Below, piece after piece: positions 50,656 to 59,390 of a stretch of 64,000 nucleotides of DNA. The stretch's first letter is position 1; every line of letters begins with the position of its first letter. The position numbers and the translations under genes are program-made. Where the stretch lies: NCBI RefSeq assembly GCF_011617705.1, contig NZ_CP050154.1:3534001-3598000 (forward strand), given 5' to 3'. Source of the DNA: Brevibacterium limosum (GTDB lineage Bacteria; Actinomycetota; Actinomycetes; Actinomycetales; Brevibacteriaceae). The notes under the pieces were generated by a model that saw nothing but the letters and a program-made list of their open reading frames with translations, ran no database searches and was not told the origin of the DNA.

Positions 50656-52155
50656 TCAGGAGGCTCCGAGCGCTGCTCGCGCCACAGCCGCGGCAACCAG
50701 CGCGTGGGGAAGCGCCCGTGATCGTGCTTCCCCGGCCAGCATCGTGAGCACGTCGTATGTCGGACTCGTGACCGGCAACGGACCAAGACCGTCGTGGCCG
50801 CTGCGCCAGCCGAGGCCGAAGAGCGCCTCGGTGATGCGGTCCCGCCACTGCTCCGATGACTCAGAGCTGCCGACCACGGCCACCGCCGTCCACCCGGCGT
50901 CGTGGTCCCAACGTGATCGGCCGAGCGGAAGTTTCCCCGCCATGTGTTCGAGCAGTTCGGCCGGTCGGTCGGCCAGAGACTTCGCTGTGCGAGTCGGTGC
51001 AAGCCGCTTCTTGCGCACCGAGATCAGGCCCACAGCCTTCGCGGTGTCTCGCAGAATCGCGACCGGTGCCGTCTGGTCCTCACGGTTGGCCTTGCCGATC
51101 CACCAATCGGCGATCCCGGTCCGCCGTGCGATCTCCTCGACCACGGCAGGCTTGAGATACCCCGCGCCGGTGAGTTCCGTACCGTCGCCGATCACCTCGA
51201 GCAGGATCCGATACGCCTCGGTCGCCGAGGCGGCTTCTTCGGCCGTGACCTCGTCGAGGCTGCGCGCGGCCGGGTGGGCGAGCGCAGTCTGCAGACCGGT
51301 TCCGCCGCGAAGATGTTCCTGCTCGATGAGAGCAGTCAACTCTGCAGGAACACCTGTTGCCGGCCCGCCTCCCCCGGCGACCCCCGGAGCCGAACCGTCA
51401 CCCGCCGAAATCTGACCCGGAGACCCCCGGCCGAACTCGACGCTGCCGAGCACGATGTTGAGCGCGTCGCGGTCGAACTCGTCAGGATCCCACCGAGCCG
51501 GCAGCCAGGCCTTCCCCTCGGCGGCGTCTTCGAAGATCTCCGGTCGCAGGTCGTCGCTGTAGCCGCTGCGCACCCACTCGGCCATTTCGTAGTATCCCCA
51601 CATGCCGCCGCAGTCCTCGGGCGGTCCGGCAAGCCGACCGGTGATGCAGACAGGGTGCGTCGGCGGGTCGTCGAGGATCTTCTCGACCTTGAGCACATGG
51701 AGCCAGCTGTCACCGAAGTCGTATTCGTACCAGAGCCGGTCCCCCGCCTCGGCGAGGATCTGGTCCAGGCGAACATCGTCCTCAGTCACGCCTTCATCGC
51801 CTTCGGTGACGTCGAAGGCGCTGAGGAATGACGGTCCGCCGTAGTCGCTGGAGGTGCGGAACCTGTGCAGGTGGCTGTTGGTCCACGCAAACGCGATCTG
51901 AAGCACATGGTGCAGCCCGCCCACGGTCAGGTCCCCGGGAAGGTCGAGCCTGCGCCAGATCGGCGGCTTCGCATCTGTGAGGTCGACGCGCACCCGAAAG
52001 CCCCGTGCTGTCTGCGGTACCGGACCGACCGTCGGCTGCGGATTGCGGCCCGGGTCACTGAGATCGTCTTCGCTGAAACTGCCCGACATAAAGCTCGCCC
52101 GCAGCTGCTCGAGGAGCTGAGACAGGTTGTTGGAATCGAAATCGTTCGTCGGCAT
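50656..52155 (-). CDS. pRiA4b ORF-3-family protein
   Basis: 499 residues. Residues ~50-225 match the pRiA4b ORF-3-like domain: FRVRVDLTDAKPPIWRRLDL, LHHVLQIAFAWTNSHLHRF, LWYEYDFGDSWLHVLKVE and EDCGGMWGY. The C-terminal half is alanine-rich, helical and of no known family. The role of this family is not known. It stands alone, divergent from the YbfB-type transporter. Confidence 0.8.
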   Translation of the reverse strand: MPTNDFDSNNLSQLLEQLRASFMSGSFSEDDLSDPGRNPQPTVGPVPQTARGFRVRVDLTDAKPPIWRRLDLPGDLTVGGLHHVLQIAFAWTNSHLHRFRTSSDYGGPSFLSAFDVTEGDEGVTEDDVRLDQILAEAGDRLWYEYDFGDSWLHVLKVEKILDDPPTHPVCITGRLAGPPEDCGGMWGYYEMAEWVRSGYSDDLRPEIFEDAAEGKAWLPARWDPDEFDRDALNIVLGSVEFGRGSPGQISAGDGSAPGVAGGGGPATGVPAELTALIEQEHLRGGTGLQTALAHPAARSLDEVTAEEAASATEAYRILLEVIGDGTELTGAGYLKPAVVEEIARRTGIADWWIGKANREDQTAPVAILRDTAKAVGLISVRKKRLAPTRTAKSLADRPAELLEHMAGKLPLGRSRWDHDAGWTAVAVVGSSESSEQWRDRITEALFGLGWRSGHDGLGPLPVTSPTYDVLTMLAGEARSRALPHALVAAAVARAALGAS

Positions 52156-52315
52156 CGCGAGCCCCCTGGTCGGAATAGGTTCCGTGCCGACTCTATTCGA
52201 GCATCGGGCCGGTCGCCTATTCGCGTCGTTTCATTTCCATCCCCGCCGCGGCGGCCGCCCCGGACACATGGCATCGTAGGGATGGATATCACGCCGCCAG
52301 AAGAGAGGATCCACT

Positions 52316-53524
52316 GTGCCCGAGCGCCCCAGCAGTTCCTCTCTCACCCCCGTCCGTGGAGCCTTGGGCCTGTCGGTGGCGATGGGCATGGGCCGGTTCT
52401 TCTACACCCCGGCGCTGCCGCTCATGGTCGCAGCCCTCCATTGGAGCTCCGCCCCCGGCGCATGGATCGCGACCCTGAACTACGTCGGCTACTTCATCGG
52501 CACCCTCGTCATCGCCCAAGGCTGGGTCGAACCCAACCGATTCGTCTACCGCCTCAGCCTCATCGTCTCCACCGTGGGCCTGGCCGCGGTCGCCCTGACT
52601 CCGAACCTCATCTGGCAGGGCGGCATCCGCACGTTCGCCGGAATCGCCTCGGGGCTGATTTTCGTGTGCGTGACCCAACGCATTCCCGCGAACTCCCGCA
52701 GACCCCGCGACGGCGGCATCTCCTACGGCGGAGTCGGCTTCGGCATCCTCGTCTCCGGTGCCATCGTGCTGGCCGCCGGCAGCTTCGCCGACTGGCGGCA
52801 GCTGTGGCTCATCTGCGCGGCCGTGTCCGCGATCTTCTCGAGCATCGCCTGGACGTGGCCGATCCCGGCCCGAATCCCACCACACACCACCGCTGAGGCG
52901 GCCGCCCCGACCGAGTCAGACGATCCGACCGAGATCGGCCCCGACCACTTCCCCGCCGAGGCGGTCACCCCGTTCGAGACCAACCGCCGCCGAGCCATGG
53001 CCATCCTCTCCACCGGCTACTTCTTCCAAGGCGGCGGCTACATCATCATCGGCACCTACCTCGTCGTGCTCGCCGGCCCCGTCTTCGGCGCCACCGCAGC
53101 CGCCTCGACGTGGCTCATCGCCGGGATCGCGACGGCGGCTTCTCCCCTGACGTGGTCAGCAGTCGCCGCGCGCATCGGCACGGTGAAGGCGCTGACTCTC
53201 TGTTACTGCCTCCAGGTCTTCGGCGCTCTGCTCGCTGTCTTCGGCTCCACCCCGATCGTGCTGATCATCGCCGCGGCGCTCTTCGGCTTCACTTTCGTCG
53301 GGGTGGTCATGATGACGATCGGCGTCGGCACGCAGATGGGAGTCGCGAACGCCTCGGCGAAGCTGACGTCTTGGTACAGCATCGGTCAGATCGTCGGCCC
53401 GGCCATTGTGGCAGCGGCCTTGAGCGAGCGCATCGCCGCCGCCTTCATCGCCTCTGCCGTCGCTTTGGCCATCGCCATGGCACTGACCTTGGTCGGTGTC
53501 CTCGCCGGCAACGTCGACCGCTGA
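52316..53524 (+). CDS. MFS transporter, YbfB/YjiJ family
   Basis: 402 residues, about 12 membrane segments. SVAMGMGRFFYTPALPLM is the N-terminal mark of the YbfB/YjiJ (MFS_4) group, and the charged central loop (TEAAAPTESDDPTEIGPD region) links the halves. GTG start with AGAGGA at the right distance. Substrate unknown. Confidence 0.85.
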   Translation: MPERPSSSSLTPVRGALGLSVAMGMGRFFYTPALPLMVAALHWSSAPGAWIATLNYVGYFIGTLVIAQGWVEPNRFVYRLSLIVSTVGLAAVALTPNLIWQGGIRTFAGIASGLIFVCVTQRIPANSRRPRDGGISYGGVGFGILVSGAIVLAAGSFADWRQLWLICAAVSAIFSSIAWTWPIPARIPPHTTAEAAAPTESDDPTEIGPDHFPAEAVTPFETNRRRAMAILSTGYFFQGGGYIIIGTYLVVLAGPVFGATAAASTWLIAGIATAASPLTWSAVAARIGTVKALTLCYCLQVFGALLAVFGSTPIVLIIAAALFGFTFVGVVMMTIGVGTQMGVANASAKLTSWYSIGQIVGPAIVAAALSERIAAAFIASAVALAIAMALTLVGVLAGNVDR

Positions 53525-53598
53525 GAGGCTGACTCAGCGCACCGTCCACGATCGACAGATCTTTCGCGATCACCCTTGCCAAAGCGCTCGCCCAATAA

Positions 53599-53617
53599 TA
53601 ATATTTCCGTAATATTA
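53599..53617. promoter_or_regulatory. Operator palindrome before the OYE-type oxidoreductase operon
   Basis: TAATATT (53599-53605), TCCGT, AATATTA (53611-53617), perfect 7-base arms, in the only AT-rich patch of the gap and 30 bases before the start codon. A likely site for the TetR protein encoded second in this operon. Confidence 0.6.
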
Positions 53618-53646
53618 AAACTGCTCAACGACGAGGAGATTGACAC

Positions 53647-55635
53647 GTGTCATCACTGTTCCCAAACCTCTTCAGCCCGATCGATCTGGGCCCGCTTCGT
53701 CTGCGAAACCGGATCGTTTCATCCGGCCACGACACCATGCTGGCCGACGACGGTCTGATCGGCGCGGACCTCATCGCCTACCACGAACGCAGGGCGGCAG
53801 GCGGCGCCGGATTGATCGTTCTGCAGGTCTCGGGAGTTCACGAGACCGCCCGATACACGAGTCATGTCCTCATGGCAACGGATCCCGACGCCGCCGACGG
53901 GTACAGAGCCGTAGCGGATGCGGTTCACAAGCACGACTGTGGAATCGTCGCACAGCTGTTCCACCCCGGGCGCGAAGTCATGGACGGAGAGCAGGGGATG
54001 GCGCCTCAGGCGGTAGCGCCCAGCGACCGCCCGCAGGAACGATTCCATGTGGTTCCCCAGGAACTGTCGACGCAGGTCGTCGAAGAGATCGTGGATGGCT
54101 ACGGTCAATCTGCCGCTCTCATCTGCCAAGCCGGTGTCGACGGGGTCGAGGTCGTCGCCAGCCACGGCTACTTGCCGATCCAGTTCATCAATCCTGCCGT
54201 CAATGACCGAACCGACAAGTACGGAGGATCACCGGAGAACCGACTGCGGTTCCTCCTTGACGCAATTGCCAGCGCACGTCGCGGCGCCGGCGAGCACAAG
54301 GTCGTCGGTGTCCGCATCTCAGGGGACGAACTCACCAGCAATGGTCTGGTCGATTCTGAAGTGCTCGAGGTCATCAACGCAATCGAAGACCAAGGAATGG
54401 TCGACTACATCTCCGTCACGGGTGGAGATTCCTCCACCCTGCAGGGAGCCCAGCACATCGTTCCGTCGATGCAGTACGAGCCGGCGTACCTCGGCCAGCT
54501 GTCGGAGCAGATCAAGAAGTTCACGGACCGACCTGTGATGGTGGCTGGCCGAATCAATCAGCCGCACGAGGCGGAGAAGGCCATCGTCGACGGTCAGACA
54601 GACCTGTGCATCATGACCCGGGCAATGATCTGCGATCCGGAGATTGCCGGCAAGGCTGAACGAGATGCAGTGGAGGAAATTCGGGCATGCATCGGCTGCA
54701 ACCAAGCCTGCATCGGTCACTTCCAGCAGGGGGTCGGCATCAGCTGCATTCAGTATCCCGAATCCGGCAGAGAGCTGACGTTCCTCCCCCGACCGACAGT
54801 ACGAGAAGCATCACGACTGTTGGTCGTCGGCGGTGGACCTGCCGGACTGAAGGCCGCGGCAGTTGCCGCTGAGGCCGGCGCGCACGTCACACTGCTGGAG
54901 AGAGAAAAGGCTCTCGGCGGCCAGGTTCTCCTCGCCGAGAAGTTGCCGCACCGCTCCGAATTCGGCGGGGCAGCAACGAACCTGACCGCCGAAGCGAAAC
55001 GGGCCGGTGTTGAGATCCGAACCGGCACAGAGTTCTCCTCCTCGCATCTCGACGAGCTGCGGCCCGATCAGGTGATTTTTGCCACCGGTGCGGCAGATCG
55101 CGACCCGGACTATGAGGTCGTCGACTCTCCCCTGATTCTGACTTCCCGACAGTACCTGACCGACATGCCAGACCTTCCACAGGGAGGTGTTCTCATCGCG
55201 GATTGGAGAGGTGACTGGGCAGGGTTGGGCCTGGCAATCATGCTTGCACGCAAGAGGCAGGTCACGCTGGCCACGGCAGCCAACTTCGCCGGCGCCGGGA
55301 TTCAGCAGTACACCAGAACGGCGCTCATGCCCGAGCTCATTCGAGCGAAAGTCAATTTTATCAATGATGCACGGTTGGCGGGGGTAGACGAAGACACCGT
55401 CTATCTGCAGTCAACACTGTGCGATGAGGTCATTGAAGTCGAGGGTGTTGCCACGACCATCGTCAATCATGCCTCCCGTGCTGTGGTGCCCGAAGCCGAC
55501 TTGAACGGGATTCCCTATGTTCGGATCGGCGACTGCAAGGCACCTCGTACCGTTGAAGAGGCCGTCTACGAGGGACTTACGGCCGCGAACGAGTTTATTC
55601 TCAACACCGGTCGCCGAGCATCGGTCGGCGCCTGA
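53647..55635 (+). CDS. Old-Yellow-Enzyme/Fe-S flavoprotein oxidoreductase (dienoyl-CoA reductase/demethylase type)
   Basis: 662 residues. N-terminal FMN barrel with ASHGYLPIQFINPAVNDRTD, then the 4Fe-4S ligands CIGCNQACIG...C (about residues 345-362), and a C-terminal FAD/NAD part with LLVVGGGPAGLKAAAVAAEA. This is the layout of 2,4-dienoyl-CoA reductase, trimethylamine dehydrogenase and N-methylproline demethylase. With a TetR and a sodium symporter in the operon, a small imported methylated amine or amino acid is plausible; unproven. GTG start behind GAGGAG. Confidence 0.85.
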   Translation: MSSLFPNLFSPIDLGPLRLRNRIVSSGHDTMLADDGLIGADLIAYHERRAAGGAGLIVLQVSGVHETARYTSHVLMATDPDAADGYRAVADAVHKHDCGIVAQLFHPGREVMDGEQGMAPQAVAPSDRPQERFHVVPQELSTQVVEEIVDGYGQSAALICQAGVDGVEVVASHGYLPIQFINPAVNDRTDKYGGSPENRLRFLLDAIASARRGAGEHKVVGVRISGDELTSNGLVDSEVLEVINAIEDQGMVDYISVTGGDSSTLQGAQHIVPSMQYEPAYLGQLSEQIKKFTDRPVMVAGRINQPHEAEKAIVDGQTDLCIMTRAMICDPEIAGKAERDAVEEIRACIGCNQACIGHFQQGVGISCIQYPESGRELTFLPRPTVREASRLLVVGGGPAGLKAAAVAAEAGAHVTLLEREKALGGQVLLAEKLPHRSEFGGAATNLTAEAKRAGVEIRTGTEFSSSHLDELRPDQVIFATGAADRDPDYEVVDSPLILTSRQYLTDMPDLPQGGVLIADWRGDWAGLGLAIMLARKRQVTLATAANFAGAGIQQYTRTALMPELIRAKVNFINDARLAGVDEDTVYLQSTLCDEVIEVEGVATTIVNHASRAVVPEADLNGIPYVRIGDCKAPRTVEEAVYEGLTAANEFILNTGRRASVGA

Positions 55636-56348
55636 TGAGCACCAAGCCGGGCCGCCCGTCCCTGTCACAGGACGAAATCGACGACCGCAAAGGCGCCGTG
55701 ATCACAGCGACGCTCAGCCTGATCAGTGAGCGAGGCACAAGTGGGATCCGCCTCAAAGATGTCGCACGGGAGGCAGGCATCTCGGTCGGGACGATTCAGC
55801 ACTATTTCGATTCCCGCGAGGATCTCATCATCAGCGCGTACCAGCAGCATTCGAAGAACGTCATCGCTCTGATCCGACAGTCGTTCAGCGACACAGCCGA
55901 TCCCTGGACCAGCCTGGCCCAAACGATCCACGATTTCCTTCATCTCGCAGACTTCTCAACTCGAACTCGTCTGTGGATCGAGTTCGTGGCCGCAGCGACG
56001 AGGAATGACGAGCTTCGCTTCCTGCTCGACGAAGTGTTTCTTGCCTGGAAACAGGTCATTCGGCGCATCGTCGAAGCTGGAACAGCCGACGGAAGCTTTG
56101 CACCACAGGTGGATGCGGAAGTCGCAGTTGACGCTCTCCTGGCCCAGCTCGACGGCTTTGAAATCGCGCACGCAACGGGTGCCACCGGCACGAACGTTGA
56201 ACGAATCGAGTCAGTGCTCAACCAAACGGCCCAGGTTCTTCTGGGCGCGTCCAGCTTTCCAACGTTGGAACCTGCGGATACCTCGTCCGCACTTCAGGCG
56301 CCAATCGCCCCAACTTTCGACCGATTGATCCAAGGAAGGAACATCTGA
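55635..56348 (+). CDS. TetR-family regulator (BetI-like)
   Basis: 237 residues. Helix-turn-helix GIRLKDVAREAGISVGTIQH followed by YFDSRED, and a TetR_C-type helical core. It overlaps the preceding gene by one base (TGATG), so this is an operon-internal, self-controlling regulator. The palindrome at 53599 is its probable target. Confidence 0.9.
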   Translation: MSTKPGRPSLSQDEIDDRKGAVITATLSLISERGTSGIRLKDVAREAGISVGTIQHYFDSREDLIISAYQQHSKNVIALIRQSFSDTADPWTSLAQTIHDFLHLADFSTRTRLWIEFVAAATRNDELRFLLDEVFLAWKQVIRRIVEAGTADGSFAPQVDAEVAVDALLAQLDGFEIAHATGATGTNVERIESVLNQTAQVLLGASSFPTLEPADTSSALQAPIAPTFDRLIQGRNI

Positions 56349-56503
56349 TGTGGGGATCTATAGCAGTTGCGATCGTGTACGCCGTTGTGCCGATCTGCTG
56401 TGTGCTCATCGGTTTCGGTCTCATTCGCAGAGACTACGGAACCGATCGACCAACAGATACGAACAATCTGCAGGCCCGTTCGAGCGATGAGGGAGGATTC
56501 TGA
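56348..56503 (+). CDS. 51-residue single-span membrane protein (small symporter subunit candidate)
   Basis: One membrane span (IAVAIVYAVVPICCVLIGFGLI) and a polar tail (RRDYGTDRPTDTNNLQARSS). Starts on the last base of the tetR stop (TGATG) and ends one base before the symporter start codon region. Actinobacterial SSS symporters of the MctP group are often preceded by a small DUF3311-type membrane protein; this one fits the position and build, although I do not recognise the family from sequence alone. Confidence 0.65.
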   Translation: MWGSIAVAIVYAVVPICCVLIGFGLIRRDYGTDRPTDTNNLQARSSDEGGF

Positions 56504-56504
56504 G

Positions 56505-58247
56505 GTGTTCGCTGTTGCCATCTTCGGAAGTTTCCTCTTATACCTAGTGATAGGCGCGGTTGTCGGCCGCAGAGTGAAAGACAAGTCCGACTATTATGTG
56601 GCCGGCCGAGCTGCTCCTACCTTCTTGGTTGCAGGAACCTTGGTCGCTTCGTTCCTATCCACCGTTTCGTTTATGGGAGAACTGGGGTTCTCTTACGACG
56701 GATACCCCGTCGTCATGCTGCTGCTGACGGCATTCAATATCTCCGGCTATGTCCTCGGCGTCATGCTCTTCGGCCGATACCTGCGGCGCTCCTCGGCGCT
56801 GACAGTGCCTGAGTACTTCGGGAAGCGCTTCAACTCCCCCGGCCTCCAGGCGTTGGCCGGCGTGATGGTCGTCGTCGGCATCGGCCTCTACCTCGTCGCC
56901 GTGACTCAGGGTCTGGTCCTGGTCGTCGGGCAGCTCGTCGACATTCCGAGTTGGGCGATCCTGTTGATCGTCTGGGCCTCGTACACGATCTTCACCTTCC
57001 TGTCCGGGTCCCAGGGCGTGCTGGTCAATGACACCATCATGTTCGTCGTCTTTTCCGTTGCGGCGATTCTGGGGATGGGCTGGATCATCGGTGCTTCCGG
57101 AGGGCCGGTCACGGCAATGCAGAAGATGGCCGCGCTGACGAGCAAGCCAGACGGCATCTCATGGCACGGGCTGACTGGACCGGACAACTATATCGGCACC
57201 CCGACACAAGCTGTCATCTATGCGGTGACGTTCGGCATCGTCTGGTGCACTGTTGTCGCCGTGAGTCCGTGGCAGTCGAGCCGCTTCCTCATGGCCAAGA
57301 ACGAACACGTCGCCATTCGCTCGGCACTGTTCGCTACCGCAGCGCTTGCTGTCACCTATCTCTTCCTCACCTTCGGCGGATTCTCCATCAATCTGTTCGA
57401 CGACGGAATCGACCCGAGCGAGATTGCCTTCATCTGGGCTGGGCAGAACGTCCTGCCGTCGCTGTTGGGTGTCATTGCCGTTACGGGCATTGTGGCCGCT
57501 GGGCTCTCGTCTGCGGCATCGTTCTTGTCACTCATCGGCTTCTCGGCGGCCAACGATGTCATGCCGTATCTCACTGGTCGACGGGTTCGGACGCCGGAAT
57601 TCGCCGCGTCGACTGGGGGCTCGCAGCGGAGCACGGTCCCGGCAGCTTCATCAGGGGCGAACACTGGGATCGCGACTGCCCTGGGCGAGCCAGCCGATGA
57701 AACAGGTGGCGACTCGGCAGACGATGATCGACGCGGGCTGCAGATTGCGCGGTGGACGATGGTCGTGGCCGGGTTGGTGGTTCTCGTGGTCACGTGGGCA
57801 GCACCTCCGGCGGTGTTGACGATCGGCTACTTCGCGGCGACTCTGTTCGCCGCTTCGTGGGGGCCCATCGCCTTCTGGAGTGTGCGGTCGACGAAGCTGT
57901 CTGCTCGCGCGGCAGCCGTGGGCATGATCGCAGGATTTGTCGTGGTCGCAATCTTCGAGTCTCTGTCCGAGTTCGCCGGCTTGGAGCTGCCAGATCTGCT
58001 CAATCCCACAATCCTGGGATTTGTGGCCTCCATCGGCGGCACATTCCTGGGCAACATCGGCACCCAGCCATCGAAGCTGGGCAATCAGTTCAGGGAAAAA
58101 CTGATGGAAGTACCGGCAGAGGACCGAGACCCGAAGAGATATCGACGGACTCGGGCGTGGGTGATCGGAACTGTAGTAGTCCTCTTCTTGTGCGGCCTCG
58201 CCATGTTGTTGCTCTACGCAATCCCGTACGCTTCAACTCTGGCCTGA
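56505..58247 (+). CDS. Sodium:solute symporter family (SSS) transporter
   Basis: 580 residues, about 13 membrane segments. YYVAGRAAPTFLVAGTLVAS, FSYDGYP and GIVAAGLSSAASFLSLIGFS are SSS marks. A ~65-residue Ser/Gly/Ala-rich loop (TGGSQRSTVPAASSGANTG) sits before the last segments. Start at GTG 56505 because GGGAGG lies eight bases upstream; ATG 56487 would add six residues but overlaps the small gene. Last gene of the OYE/TetR operon; it probably imports the substrate of the oxidoreductase. Confidence 0.87.
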   Translation: MFAVAIFGSFLLYLVIGAVVGRRVKDKSDYYVAGRAAPTFLVAGTLVASFLSTVSFMGELGFSYDGYPVVMLLLTAFNISGYVLGVMLFGRYLRRSSALTVPEYFGKRFNSPGLQALAGVMVVVGIGLYLVAVTQGLVLVVGQLVDIPSWAILLIVWASYTIFTFLSGSQGVLVNDTIMFVVFSVAAILGMGWIIGASGGPVTAMQKMAALTSKPDGISWHGLTGPDNYIGTPTQAVIYAVTFGIVWCTVVAVSPWQSSRFLMAKNEHVAIRSALFATAALAVTYLFLTFGGFSINLFDDGIDPSEIAFIWAGQNVLPSLLGVIAVTGIVAAGLSSAASFLSLIGFSAANDVMPYLTGRRVRTPEFAASTGGSQRSTVPAASSGANTGIATALGEPADETGGDSADDDRRGLQIARWTMVVAGLVVLVVTWAAPPAVLTIGYFAATLFAASWGPIAFWSVRSTKLSARAAAVGMIAGFVVVAIFESLSEFAGLELPDLLNPTILGFVASIGGTFLGNIGTQPSKLGNQFREKLMEVPAEDRDPKRYRRTRAWVIGTVVVLFLCGLAMLLLYAIPYASTLA

Positions 58248-58288
58248 TGAGCCTCCCAATCCGCCACTGACAATGGAGGAATCCAAAG

Positions 58289-58324
58289 CGGGCCGCAGGT
58301 GCACATTCCAGCACCGGCGGCCCG
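58289..58324 (+). terminator. Terminator of the OYE-symporter operon
   Basis: CGGGCCGC-A-GGTGC (58289-58302) pairs with GCACC-G-GCGGCCCG (58311-58324), 13 base pairs with one mismatch and an 8-base loop, followed by TGTGGCTTT. 41 bases after the symporter stop. Confidence 0.75.
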
Positions 58325-58407
58325 TGTGGCTTTGAGGACAGCGCTGAGCAATCCCGTACACGCCACCACCGAGGTGGCACACGTGGGGTTACCCTTCCCT
58401 GTGGAGT

Positions 58408-58577
58408 GACCCGCAAGCCAATCGCCGAGGATACCGAGCGCAATCGCGACGATGTCGGCTCCTCGTGCCGGATCGGAGGTGCCCGGGGATCGAGGGCCAC
58501 AACCGAGCCAGTGACGTCAATGAGCATTTTCAACCGTTGGAGATCCTCGGGTCCGACCGTCATCTTCTCCACACGAT
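58408..58577 (-). pseudogene. Frameshifted fragment of a GH79-like lipoprotein gene
   Basis: On the minus strand one frame reads EKMTVGPEDLQRLKMLIDVT GSVV (split here) and after a frameshift another reads PGTSDPARGADIVAIALGIL GDWLAG. These match, in order, EKVTITPGDLERLKKLVDAT and GTFDPERGADMAAHAIDILG DSLVG of the gene at 48979-50592. Nothing of the rest of the gene is intact; a weak DLRIA/LRFAG likeness continues to ~58690. A decayed copy of the same family. Confidence 0.7.
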
Positions 58578-59115
58578 GGGACCGCTCCTCCAGGCCCAGG
58601 CAGAACCCGACAGGTCGGTCGCTTCGCCGCGACTGGCGGGGCAGCCGATCAGAAGGCTATGCGCAAGTCGGGCTCAGCAGTGAGAATCTCTCCATCGAAG
58701 TGCTCGCCTGCATCGCAAGCAGACGCTGCACGGTCAGTTCCTGGCCAGGACTGAGTGAAACAACCGCTTGGCACCGGCTCTGTGAGCCCACGACACCGGC
58801 TTGGCGTCCACAGTGCTCGTCAGAGTATCGAGACTGATCGCCTCTCTCACACCGCTATGATCTCGTACACGACCCGCCTGTGAGAGGAGAAGGTATCGCT
58901 CACGGTGTTTACGCTGTAATCTTCTCGGCGAGTGTTGTTTATGGTCGGCAGACTTGGTGGGTGAAACGGCACGTGGAATTACATCCGCCGGCAGACCAAG
59001 AGAACGGCAACGCTCCGACGTCGGCTGCGCTCAGCCTCGGCGTTGATCAGATTCCGCACCGGCTATCGATCCGGTGGTGCCACGCTCACAGCGAAACCGA
59101 TAAGGAAGAGAAATT
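58578..59115. other. 538 bases without an intact gene
   Basis: Holds at most more of the decayed GH79-like fragment up to ~58690. From there to the small membrane-protein gene I see no credible frame with a ribosome site, no RNA gene and no strong repeat. Confidence 0.5.
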
Positions 59116-59259
59116 ATGGCTATTGTCCTATGGATCCTCGCAGCGCTGCTCGTCGTCTCGGGCGTCTTCGCGATCTTGCGTAAGCAGATTCTTTGGGGCG
59201 TCGTCCTCATCGTCGTCGGCTGCCTCGTGGGGCCAGGAGGGGTGAGCATCTTCGCCTGA
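59116..59259 (+). CDS. 47-residue membrane protein with C-terminal GPGGVSIF
   Basis: MAIVLWILAALLVVSGVFAI is the first span; ILWGVVLIVVGCLVGPGG the second, ending GPGGVSIFA. I recall similar tiny actinobacterial membrane proteins ending GPGGxSxF, of unknown role. AAGGAAGAG lies six bases before the start and a clean terminator follows, so it is a one-gene unit. Confidence 0.75.
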   Translation: MAIVLWILAALLVVSGVFAILRKQILWGVVLIVVGCLVGPGGVSIFA

Positions 59260-59273
59260 TCTGCTCGCACCGT

Positions 59274-59311
59274 CACGTGAGGCGTCTCTCTCCGGAGGGG
59301 CGCCTCACGTG
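59274..59311 (+). terminator. Terminator after the 47-residue membrane protein gene
   Basis: CACGTGAGGCG (59274-59284) and CGCCTCACGTG (59301-59311), perfect 11-base arms with a 16-base loop, 14 bases after the stop. Confidence 0.7.
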
Positions 59312-59390
59312 CAGGTGGAGAACGAGTCAGGACCAGAGCGCCACCGCCCCGTAAGCGCCCCGATCTTCGGGACCGGAAAGCACCGTCGCT

